This document shows, piece after piece, positions 35,301 to 42,534 of a DNA stretch of 64,000 bases; positions within the stretch are counted from its first letter, which is position 1, and each line of letters begins with the position of its first letter. The notes under the pieces are model-generated. The model was not told where the DNA came from. It made no database searches and saw only the letters and a list, made by a program, of their open reading frames with translations. The translations under genes were made by a program, and so were the position numbers. Origin of the DNA: Sorangium cellulosum So ce56 (GTDB lineage: Bacteria; Myxococcota_A; Polyangia; Polyangiales; Polyangiaceae); contig NC_010162.1 in the NCBI RefSeq assembly GCF_000067165.1, positions 12,326,501 through 12,390,500 on the forward strand, in the 5' to 3' direction.

Positions 35301-38149
35301 TCGACGCGGCGGAGCCCGCGCTACTGGTGCTCGCGCCGTTCCTCAAGGCGGGGCTGGGCGGACCGGCAGCGAACGATCGGGTGCTCGAGTCGATGCTGGA
35401 CATGCCGGGCGAGGTGGGGACCGAGGCCCACGTGATCGCACGCATGCTCGGGCTCCGAGCACCCGAGAGGCGGACGAGCCGATGGTGGAGCGCCATCCAC
35501 CGAGTAGCGCGGGCGATGGTACGCAGCGGCCTTGGCGTGCGCGAGGTCGTCGCGTTGACGCAGGGCGGAGAACGCTACGAGCGAGATGATGCCGTTCGCG
35601 TCCTGGCCAGGTTTCGCCCCTACCGGGCCGTGCTGCGCTCGCTCGTCCGCGATCCCTCCGACGGCATCCGCGAGGACGTCATCCGCGCATTGAGCGACGA
35701 GCCCGAGGCGGTCCCCTTGCTCCGAGAACGCCTGTGGGACGATGAAGGACGTGTAAGGGCGGCTGCGGTCCGTGCGCTCAAAAAGGACCCGCCCTCTGAA
35801 GATATGCTGGGGGTCTGCCTCGACGACAGACACGCATTTGTCCAGTTTGCCGCAATAGGCGTGCTCGAGATGCATCCAGAACGCTGGGATCTTCTCCGGC
35901 ATCTCATCAGCGACCAACGTACGGACGTGGCTGCCGACGCGATCGACGCGCTGAGGGACGATGCGAGCTCACGTGAACTCATCCGAGCGCGACTGCAGAA
36001 GTCGCTGGAACACGGACAGCTATGGTATATTCCGAACGCGGCAGTTCGCGCGCTACGCAATGATCCAGCATCTCGCGAGCTTGTCGCCCGGGCGCTCGCC
36101 TGCCCCGACGTCCACTTCAGAGCGGAAACGTTGAAGGCGCTCATGGCGTCGCCGGAATGGCGTACGGAGGTGATTCGTCTTGCCGAAGGGGGCGACGCGA
36201 GCGCCATCGCAGCGCTCGCGGACGATCCGGGGCACCGGCCTCTCCTCCAGAGCTTGCTCAAGCACGATTCAGAGCACACTCGGCGTGCGTGCGTCGAGGC
36301 CCTCGCGGCGGATCCCGACGCAGGGACGCTCCTTCGCGATCACCTTCACGACCCGGACCCCAATGTCCGCAACCGTGCTATCGATGCACTCGCGAAGCAT
36401 CCTTCCGCACGTCCGTTGCTACGGGATCTGTTGCGCACAGACGAGGCTTCAAATCCCGATGACCCCAGAAGCGGGTGGCAGCGAGCGCATCTCGTGAGCG
36501 TCCTGGCAGGCGACGAAGGCTCGCTGCCGCTGATCCTGCGCGCGCTCAGCGACCGCTCAGCGGACGTGCGCGCGGCGGCCGCGAGCGCGCTGGCCAGCGT
36601 GGCATCGGTGCGCGCTGAGCTGCGAAAGCTGCTGGACGACGACGATCCGCGTGTCTGGGGCAATGCCGTCGAGGTGTTCGCTGATGAGCCGCAGGTTCGG
36701 GAGCAGCTTCGGTCGTTGCTCTATTACGATCTCTGGCCGGTGCGCCTGGCTGCGTTCCTCCTGCTGGTGAACCAAGAAGGGGCGCGCAGACAGCTCCAGG
36801 ATATGCTACATAACGATCCCCGGGCCCGGGCCGCCGCGTTTCAGCCTCTGGCGAGTGACCCGGGATCTCGGGCGTTGCTGTGCGAGATCTTCGGCAGTGT
36901 GTCGGAGTCCGAGCAGCTCACTCTGATGAGCGTGCTGAAGGGTGAACCGAAGCTGAAGCGCGTCGCGCGGGAGAGGCTCGATCGGGCTCTGATCTGGCGA
37001 TCGATGCTGTGGCCGCAGCTCGCCCGCGGCTACGTCCAGCTCCTCGCGGACGATCCGGAGTCAGCGCCGCTCCTCTCGGAGCTCTTCCATGACGAAGTCC
37101 ACGCCGTTGCCGCAGCGGTTGCGCCGGCCATGGTCGGCAATCCCGAGGCGAAGCCCAGGCTATTCGAGCTGCTCCGCAGCGAAGACGCCGCCGCCCGGAA
37201 GGCCGCGGTAGAGGCGCTCTCGACGGATGTCGATGCTGTCCAGACGCTTCGGCAGATACTGCAGAACGATGACGATCATAATGTGCGCGCCGCGGCAGCC
37301 GAAGCGCTCGCCACCGATGCGGGATCCCGGGTAGCGCTCCGGGAGCTCCTCAGTGATAGAGATAAGAAGGTGCGTACGGCGGCATTCCACGCCCTGGCCA
37401 ATGATCGCGAGGAGCATCCGCGGCTGTGGGTGAGGCTCGCGCAGGAAGAGGAGGACGAGCTGCGTGCGGAGATTGCCGCGTTCCTCGCGGCCGAGCCGGC
37501 GTCCTCTCCCGAAGCGCGGGCCCAGATGCGCTCCTGCCTGACGGACCCGTTCAGCGGGGTCCGCACGGCTGCGAGCAAGGCCCTCTCCCCGTTGCCTGCG
37601 TCTCCGGGCGTGCCCCTCGCAAAGGTGCCGTCGCTGCGGCTCGCGCTGCACTTGCATGGCCTACACAGGGGGCGTCTCTGCGCCGAGGACTACGCTCTGC
37701 AAAGCCGGCTCGACGAGTTCGTTCGCCGGAAGGAGTCGTTCGTCCTGGAGAGCGATCCCGAGCTCGCCGAGGCCGTGCTCGGTTGGCTCTGTGTGCGCCT
37801 GGGCTGGGCTTCGCCTGACGGCTCGCTTGATCGGGGTGGCCGCCTCTTCGGTGAGGTGAGGGAAGCTCCTGCGTCCCTCCTTGCGCCTGCTCCGCCCCTG
37901 CTCATCCGTGTGGCCATGGATTCGTCCGAGCTCCCCATGGAGCGGTGGCTTCATCCCACGCATAACGTCATCGAGGCCTGGCACGTGGCGAAGAAGCTTC
38001 GTGCTCGCACGGCAGCGCCTGCGATCATCCTCGCCTGCGCTGACGTGGACTTCAGCGACCTGGTCCCCCAGGACTTGCTCCCCGGACAGGTGAGCTGGGG
38101 GCCAGCGTTCTTCGGCTTTCGCATACCCTGCCAGGATCAGGCGCCATGA
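32396..38149 (+). CDS. SIR2-like / NACHT NTPase / HEAT-repeat protein, putative antiphage immune (STAND) effector
   Basis: A 1917-residue cytoplasmic protein. Residues 1-270 form a SIR2-like domain: GAGVS at 25-29 (nucleotide loop), TTNLD at 120-124 with catalytic-type N122, and GYGTAEDDF at 201-209. The usual KLHG histidine is replaced (KLRGT, R158). Residues 290-510 are an unrecognised alpha/beta domain (VLVAGPYFG). The NACHT domain has Walker A GQAGTGKS (578-585), Walker B LFIDSLDEA (659-667) and a winged-helix end LRFAHLTFGEYFAAR (about 850). From about 1060 to 1735 come roughly twenty HEAT-like repeats (VRAAAVRAL..DP type), and then a C-terminal domain of about 180 residues. In known SIR2-STAND systems the repeats sense phage protein, the NTPase oligomerises, and SIR2 depletes NAD+. 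It stands alone with no other defence gene adjacent. A hairpin (32328-32348) precedes it. Confidence 0.88.
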   Translation: MPRSLDLLEDLRQAYESGNLIVFAGAGVSAAGGLPTRLELAKHLRDRLHPGNAPPEALDELDCLLARGELIDALSAEEQMLGPQEFCRAVERALDDKDIPLPNVAEAIGALRPKLRAVLTTNLDRFLVRAFKGEWSELTLASSAGDVAQRPHHILKLRGTLGNWSSWVLTREQHDRLMSGTPEYRNICCTLFRACPLLFIGYGTAEDDFAQVLKEVRALSGEQPPTHFAFVPAPVPPFRRTQLEKSGLRLIEYEDVDGKHAKVVEILRDLSGPPPINAGTTSAGPQAGSRPRVLVAGPYFGLSPEAAARVRQLWAEGLTKEGQDRIGAELQRNDVLQAQIMAIVAHDVIVDMSPWRAFKRWSSDGLRELERGGYDAGDVPLVHFGFPADAAPASADNLPEAALQQMRARWLLILARVGEQHASAIALGGFEGAPAWFQAAATLCPGAELVVDSEPPALEKRRLRRVKRLDVDAADLTEREYLRALRVVAGQVRLAGEAEARALHDVFIMVEILPFGRRDDEERPTRRRDADEEARGSGADDLGAELKARAAVTTRFTSGTAVSAEAVLDLAQRVFLWGQAGTGKSTLLQWLACRAARASREIEEARLPVWIPRLHGRSGDDLPGRLITLAFEALHLPIDRRSPLYRALEGRISSGRAHLFIDSLDEASNVAQALLTKLHSRIHVHVASRMTEPVQGRFTEVELKGLPPSGTGSFVRAYFGDVPWLSSFLRELHDLPDGSTWARTPVLLSIAAAYYRRKQRLAGSTLDLYAEVIGLTEDTEDRGLARPLDRVIDEAQVTRAQIAHELSRLARRMLAPDEGEPTVTFPESDLPWNMREALRRSGLFTGTALLRFAHLTFGEYFAARSGLDLSAARARWISAARMGREESLEVLPMAHAVEGAAALQAALEDAETRDAPDHRMLRLLLRSLRYGGDGVSAFCEERGARVLDLLLARMQMPSGRFGEAERRLLDAAEPALLVLAPFLKAGLGGPAANDRVLESMLDMPGEVGTEAHVIARMLGLRAPERRTSRWWSAIHRVARAMVRSGLGVREVVALTQGGERYERDDAVRVLARFRPYRAVLRSLVRDPSDGIREDVIRALSDEPEAVPLLRERLWDDEGRVRAAAVRALKKDPPSEDMLGVCLDDRHAFVQFAAIGVLEMHPERWDLLRHLISDQRTDVAADAIDALRDDASSRELIRARLQKSLEHGQLWYIPNAAVRALRNDPASRELVARALACPDVHFRAETLKALMASPEWRTEVIRLAEGGDASAIAALADDPGHRPLLQSLLKHDSEHTRRACVEALAADPDAGTLLRDHLHDPDPNVRNRAIDALAKHPSARPLLRDLLRTDEASNPDDPRSGWQRAHLVSVLAGDEGSLPLILRALSDRSADVRAAAASALASVASVRAELRKLLDDDDPRVWGNAVEVFADEPQVREQLRSLLYYDLWPVRLAAFLLLVNQEGARRQLQDMLHNDPRARAAAFQPLASDPGSRALLCEIFGSVSESEQLTLMSVLKGEPKLKRVARERLDRALIWRSMLWPQLARGYVQLLADDPESAPLLSELFHDEVHAVAAAVAPAMVGNPEAKPRLFELLRSEDAAARKAAVEALSTDVDAVQTLRQILQNDDDHNVRAAAAEALATDAGSRVALRELLSDRDKKVRTAAFHALANDREEHPRLWVRLAQEEEDELRAEIAAFLAAEPASSPEARAQMRSCLTDPFSGVRTAASKALSPLPASPGVPLAKVPSLRLALHLHGLHRGRLCAEDYALQSRLDEFVRRKESFVLESDPELAEAVLGWLCVRLGWASPDGSLDRGGRLFGEVREAPASLLAPAPPLLIRVAMDSSELPMERWLHPTHNVIEAWHVAKKLRARTAAPAIILACADVDFSDLVPQDLLPGQVSWGPAFFGFRIPCQDQAP

Positions 38150-38285
38150 GCTACGTCCCGGTAGGCATCATCCAAGGGCGACTGCTGCGCCTGACGCTTG
38201 CCGCTGCCGCTGCCGAGCCGAAGCCGGCCAGCCGCGCAAAGAGAGCGCTAAAGCCCTTGACCTCAGAGGTGCCTCATCGTTGATG

Positions 38286-38849
38286 CTATTGCGGCCCCAC
38301 TCTCCGGGCGAAGTCCTCCGTGTCTTCCCGAAGCCCGATGATGTCGCGCAGCGCACCGATCGCCTTGGCGCGTCGCTTGTAAATCACAGAGAGAGGTAGC
38401 CCTGCATCTTCGGCGATCTGGGCCATCGAGACTCCCTTGAGATCATGTGCCACGAGAACAAAGCGCAGCTTCGGTTCGAGATCGTTCACCGCGTCGATGG
38501 TGGCCGTCCTGATGCTGTCGGACTCCATCGTAGCAGCGGCATCCGGCGCTGGATCGGCCACATCGATCAAATCGACGAGCTCTTCCCTGCGGCGCTCCAT
38601 ACACTCGTGATAGTGTGAGGCCACGTGTACGGTGATCGCCTTCAACCAACGTTCCGGCCTGCCGCGCTTCGGATCGAACCTGGGCCAGCTCTCCCACGCG
38701 GTGAGCCAGACCTGGCCTGCGACGTCGGCACGATGGCACCGGCGGACCCCCAGCCTCCCCAGCCAGCGCAGCACGGCACGAACCTGCGCCGGGCAAAACA
38801 AGCGCGCGTGCGCGGCGGCGCGCTCGTCTTCATTCGACAAACGATCCAT
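38286..38849 (-). CDS. Sigma-70 family RNA polymerase sigma factor (ECF-like)
   Basis: A 187-residue sigma factor of ECF type. Region 2 includes HRADVAGQVWLTAWESWPRFDPKRGRPERWL, and region 4 includes IDAVNDLEPKLRFVLVAHDLKGVSMAQIAEDAGLPLSVIYKRRAKAI with its helix-turn-helix. I chose ATG 38849 (MDRLSNEDE), which has AGGG about 8 bp upstream, over in-frame ATG 38873. It follows, on the same strand, a membrane-anchored HigA-like gene and a second sigma factor gene, so the set may be an operon. No anti-sigma factor with a classic zinc motif is present. Confidence 0.88.
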   Translation of the reverse strand: MDRLSNEDERAAAHARLFCPAQVRAVLRWLGRLGVRRCHRADVAGQVWLTAWESWPRFDPKRGRPERWLKAITVHVASHYHECMERRREELVDLIDVADPAPDAAATMESDSIRTATIDAVNDLEPKLRFVLVAHDLKGVSMAQIAEDAGLPLSVIYKRRAKAIGALRDIIGLREDTEDFARRVGPQ

Positions 38850-38956
38850 GGCGTTACCCTGCCCCGCGGGCAATCGCCCGTAAGCGGATGATGCCGCGCG
38901 TCCGCCTCATGCGGCACCGGTAAGCGGTCTTGCCCGTCCTCTACCAAAGGAAGACG

Positions 38957-39040
38957 TCAGCCGTAGCTGCTCAGTTCCCGTAGCGTCGGCATGCTCGCCA
39001 GCAGGCTCCTGATGTAGCTGCGAAGCGCGGCGGCGCTCAT
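38957..39040 (-). CDS. Putative 27-residue micropeptide, translationally coupled
   Basis: A small frame (MSAAALRSYIRSLLASMPTL and seven more residues) whose ATG overlaps the stop of the upstream membrane HTH gene by ATGA, the classic coupling overlap. It would form an amphipathic helix. It ends about 110 bp before the sigma factor gene. It is too short to prove by sequence alone. The coupling and position are the only support. Confidence 0.3.
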   Translation of the reverse strand: MSAAALRSYIRSLLASMPTLRELSSYG

Positions 39041-39933
39041 CCATGGCTCCCTACGCCCGGCAGTGTCGTGTTCAGCGGAGAGCGCTCTGCGTCCTCCCAG
39101 TCGGACGCGTTGGCGGAGTTCGTGCCCCCTTCGTCACGCTGTAGCGGGAAGCTTGTCAGCGTGGCGGCGCGCTGGACGAGCTCCACCCCCGTGGCGGTGC
39201 GGGCAGGGAGCGGCGACCGAAGCCGCGGCAGCGGAGGCGGCGGGAGCTTCGCCCGCGGGCTCCTGGCCACAAGCTCGGGAGACGGCACCACGGGCGGAGG
39301 AACGTCGAGCGCGCGGGGAGGTACCGGGGGCGGAGTCGGCGACGCCGAACTCGGGGCCGACGACGACGCCGGACGCGCCGAGCTCTCGCGCTTGGTGACG
39401 GGCTCGCCCACCTGGATCACCACGGTCTCCTCTGCGTCCGTCCGGTAGTCGTCGTGTAGCCGCCAGAGGCGCTCCCAGTACCGCGCAGGCGAGCCGGTGA
39501 AGGACTCCAGCTGCCGGGCAAGGCCGGGCGTCATCGGCAGGTCGCTCCTCAGCAACCGCTCGACCTCCCTCGGTTCCAACCCCGTGCTCTCGGCCAGCTT
39601 TCTCCTCCACGAAGGCGTCGTCGCGCAGAACGACTCGAGGACCCTCCCCGGCCGGGGAGCGGGGCGCGCTCGGGCGTCTGTCAGCTCGGCGAGCGCCGCG
39701 TCGACGTAACAGTCCAGAAGGCGCCGATATCGGTCCCGCTCCCCCGCGGCCTGCTCCTTCGCATCGGTGAGGGCTGCTTCCTCGTCATCATGCGCGTGCT
39801 CGCGCGCCTCGCGAAGCCCGCGCTCTCGTCCCAGCGCTTCGCGCGCGGTGACCGCGAAGCCGATCGCGACGCACGCGATCATCGCGAGCCCGAGCGGCGA
39901 GACGAGCCACATCGCACCCAGCATGTCTTCCAT
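39037..39933 (-). CDS. Membrane-anchored protein with HigA-like HTH region
   Basis: A 298-residue protein. A membrane helix lies at about residues 10-29 and a charged coiled coil at about 31-75. Residues 100-160 (TPSWRRKLAESTGLEPREVERLLRSDLPMTPGLARQLESF, then SPARYWERLWRLHDDY) resemble the XRE-type HTH of HigA antitoxins, where the tail after the HTH reads xpxfWlxLqxxyd. A Pro/Ser/Ala-rich region of about 100 residues ends the protein. ATG 39933 is supported by an excellent ribosome site (AGGAGG, 9 bp spacing). A membrane-tethered HTH between two sigma genes suggests a signalling or anti-sigma-like role, which is inferred. Confidence 0.75.
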   Translation of the reverse strand: MEDMLGAMWLVSPLGLAMIACVAIGFAVTAREALGRERGLREAREHAHDDEEAALTDAKEQAAGERDRYRRLLDCYVDAALAELTDARARPAPRPGRVLESFCATTPSWRRKLAESTGLEPREVERLLRSDLPMTPGLARQLESFTGSPARYWERLWRLHDDYRTDAEETVVIQVGEPVTKRESSARPASSSAPSSASPTPPPVPPRALDVPPPVVPSPELVARSPRAKLPPPPLPRLRSPLPARTATGVELVQRAATLTSFPLQRDEGGTNSANASDWEDAERSPLNTTLPGVGSHG

Positions 39934-40053
39934 GAACTTTCGCCTCCTGGACCTGAGCGTTGTTGTCCGACGCAAGGCGGATCTCGGCATTGCGCTGCGC
40001 GAAAGCAGCACCGCTATCCCCGCCTGCCTAGCTGTTGATGGGTAGCCGACGAT

Positions 40054-41196
40054 TCAGCGAAGCTGCCTGAGCAGCGCTTCGCGCTCCGCGGCGAGCCGCC
40101 CTCGCGGGAACTGCCGCGCGTGGGCCTCGAGCAGCCGGCGAGCCTCGACGTCGGCCATGACGTCGTTGGCCTCGATGGCCCTCCGCGCCTGGTTGACCAG
40201 GCTCCTCTCGACCTCGCCGGCGGTCGGTCGAACAGCGCTCGCCGGAGGCGCGGCCCGGTGACTTCTCGTCTTCGCGTTCGTGGGAGCGGGCGTGCCGGTC
40301 GCCATCGCCTCGCCGTGCGCGCTTCCGTGTTCCGTGCGCGACGAGATCTCGTGCGCGGTCGCCGCGGCGGGCGCCGCAGCGTCGTGCGCCCCATCTCCGC
40401 TGGCGGGCCCCGCGGCGCTCTGGGCGCCATCTCGCGCGGGGGGCGTCACGGCGTTCTGCGCCGCGGGCGCGGTGGCAGGGGCGCGGACCGCCGCCGCCCT
40501 GATCCACGGTTCCAGGTCGGGCATGGGCGGCACGGCGGCGACGAGCGCGCCGGTCAGCAGGACGAGCGCGGCCTGCACGACGATCCTCAGGCCCAGCCGG
40601 CGCAGCGAGGCCAGCCACGACGCGCGACGGCCGAACCCCAGCGCAAGCGGCACGCAGATGCTCCCGTCCCTTCCCTGAGAGCGCTCCTGGGCCTGCCACC
40701 GTCCCCCCTGCACCTCGAGCTCCTTGTGCGCCCGCCGGTGTCGCGTCTTCACCGTGTCCAGCGGGAGCCCCTGCTCGGCGGCGATCTCGGCGAGCGGGAC
40801 CTCCTCGAGGTCGTGCTTGATCACGAGATCCCGGTACTTGGGCTCGAGTTGGTCGATCAGCTGCCGGGTGAGCTTTTCCCGCTGCCGTCTGCGGAGCAAC
40901 TCTTCCGGCGTGGGGAGCTCATCTCGGATCTCGCGCTCATCGAACGACGTGAGCACCTCGCCGCGGCAGCGCGCGTCCCGGACGTGATTGCGCGCCTGGT
41001 TGACGGCGATGGTGACGCGATACGGCCCTGGGTCGCCGCCCGGCTCAATCCGTTGGTCGGCGTCGAGCCCCCGCAGCAGCGCTTCCTGGGCGACATCCTC
41101 GGCGTTTCGCGCCGGTACGCCGTGGCGCCTGGCCAGGCGCCGGAAGAGCTCGAAGCCGGGGGAGACGGTCTCTGGCTTGGCCACGGTAAGCAGCAC
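40054..41196 (-). CDS. ECF-type sigma factor fused to a membrane segment and C-terminal TPR-like tail
   Basis: A 380-residue protein. Sigma region 2 lies at about 15-75 (NAEDVAQEALLRGLDADQRI) and region 4 at about 105-160 (LIDQLEPKYRDLVIKHDLEEVPLAEIAAEQGLPLDTVKTRHRRA). A single membrane helix follows at about 203-222, then an Ala/Pro-rich stretch of about 110 residues, and a C-terminal helical segment (LVNQARRAIEANDVMADVEARRLLEAHARQFPRG) typical of YbgF/BamD-like TPR ends. Sigma factors with such tails are characteristic of large-genome myxobacteria. The tail could act as a built-in anti-sigma or membrane tether. The start is GTG 41196, with GTG 41184 as the alternative. It is divergent from the TPR-PEGA gene. 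Confidence 0.85.
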   Translation of the reverse strand: MLLTVAKPETVSPGFELFRRLARRHGVPARNAEDVAQEALLRGLDADQRIEPGGDPGPYRVTIAVNQARNHVRDARCRGEVLTSFDEREIRDELPTPEELLRRRQREKLTRQLIDQLEPKYRDLVIKHDLEEVPLAEIAAEQGLPLDTVKTRHRRAHKELEVQGGRWQAQERSQGRDGSICVPLALGFGRRASWLASLRRLGLRIVVQAALVLLTGALVAAVPPMPDLEPWIRAAAVRAPATAPAAQNAVTPPARDGAQSAAGPASGDGAHDAAAPAAATAHEISSRTEHGSAHGEAMATGTPAPTNAKTRSHRAAPPASAVRPTAGEVERSLVNQARRAIEANDVMADVEARRLLEAHARQFPRGRLAAEREALLRQLR

Positions 41197-41410
41197 ACGT
41201 GAGGCGGCCCAAAAGGTTCAGAAAAATGAGTCGAGGAGCAACTTCGGTCGGATAGTGTGCCGCCATGTAGTTGGTCAGACCGCGCTTGACCATGTCCGAC
41301 GGATGGTTGAACGCATTCCCTCATTCGACCGCCAATTCCCACCCAAGCCGCCTAGACGTGCCGATTTCTGCCGGTTGACGCCGAGCAGCCGGCGTCGGTA
41401 CCGTCGCGGG

Positions 41411-42532
41411 ATGCGTTGCATTGCGCATTCGCTCTCGATTTTTCTTGCGCTCGGGGCCGCAACAGGCTTCCCGAACTCGTCCAGTGCGGACGATACCCAT
41501 CCGAAGGCGGGACCGAGCGACGGGTCGACGGTGAAGGAGCATGTTCGCCGTGGTCGCAGAGCGCGCAAGGCCGGGCTGTGGACCGAGGCAACCGCTGAAT
41601 ACAAGGCAGCATTGGAGGCCGCGGACGCGGCGACCAGCACCGAGGTGGAGCGCGCGGAGCTCGCCGGTGAGCTCGGCCTTTGCGAGCTCGCGCTGCACAA
41701 GTACCGCGACGCGGCCGAGCACCTGGCCAGGAGCCTAGAACAGCGTGAAGCATTGCCCGAAGCGCTCCAACAGCGATTCGAGGCAGGGCAGCGCAAGTCA
41801 GCGCCGCACGTTGCGCGGCTCGTTCTCGGCGTCGATCCGCCCGACGCCGAGGTGCTCGTCGACGGCAAGCGCATCGGCCGGACCGCGCGGACCTACACGC
41901 TGTTCTTCGAGCCAGGCCAACACATGGTGCGGGGCCGTGCACCGGGCTGTAAGGACGCTCTTCATTACTTGCGCGCCGTGGCAGGCGCGGAGCACGAGTT
42001 CACGATGCCGTTGCTGTGTGCGGCGGCGAGCGGCACCAAGGAGTCGAGCAGCGCCAAGGGGACCACGACCGCGACGCCGACTCCGGTGCGCGCTTTGCCC
42101 GCTCCGCGCGCGCAGTCCCCCAGCCCGTGGGCCTCGTGGCCGGGGACGCTGCGTGTCGTGGGAATCTCGCTCGCGACGGGCACCGTATCGGCAGGCGCCA
42201 TCCTCATGATCAGCGCCAGCAAGCTCGATCAGGACATGAGCGCGCGGCGTGACCAGCTCGAGAGCGACCCGAGATCGAGCTCGTCCATGTGCTGGCAAGC
42301 GCCAGATCGCTCGCCATGCGGCGAGTTGCGGCGCCTGCGCGACGCGCGCAACCTGTCCGACCGGGTGGGCACGGCCCTGGTCATCACGGGCGGTGTGATC
42401 GGTGCGGCCACCGCCGCGTCCTTCTTCACGGACTTCTCCTTCCTGGGACGCGCGCCAGCGCAGGATCGGGTCCAGATATCGCCCGTCGTGACCGGGCACG
42501 AGACGGGCGTGAGCATCGAGGGGGTGTGGTGA
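41411..42532 (+). CDS. Exported TPR and PEGA-domain protein
   Basis: A 373-residue protein with a Sec signal peptide (HSLSIFLALGAATGFP) and a short TPR-type helical segment (HVRRGRRARKAGLWTEATAEYKAALEAAD ... ELALHKYRDAAEHLARSL). A PEGA-like beta domain follows at about 138-180 (LVLGVDPPDAEVLVDGKRIG), and then two C-terminal membrane helices (GISLATGTVSAGAILM and ALVITGGVIGAATAASFF). This layout is common in myxobacteria, often encoded next to sigma factors or Ser/Thr kinases. It is divergent from the membrane-linked sigma factor and followed within 2 bp by a Gly-rich lipoprotein, so the three plus-strand genes look like one operon. Confidence 0.82.
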   Translation: MRCIAHSLSIFLALGAATGFPNSSSADDTHPKAGPSDGSTVKEHVRRGRRARKAGLWTEATAEYKAALEAADAATSTEVERAELAGELGLCELALHKYRDAAEHLARSLEQREALPEALQQRFEAGQRKSAPHVARLVLGVDPPDAEVLVDGKRIGRTARTYTLFFEPGQHMVRGRAPGCKDALHYLRAVAGAEHEFTMPLLCAAASGTKESSSAKGTTTATPTPVRALPAPRAQSPSPWASWPGTLRVVGISLATGTVSAGAILMISASKLDQDMSARRDQLESDPRSSSSMCWQAPDRSPCGELRRLRDARNLSDRVGTALVITGGVIGAATAASFFTDFSFLGRAPAQDRVQISPVVTGHETGVSIEGVW

Positions 42533-42534
42533 CC

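Noticed and set aside
41272..41292. TGGTCA-n9-TGACCA near the sigma/TPR-PEGA promoter
   Set aside because: Only 6-bp arms with a 9-bp gap, which is too weak to call without comparison.
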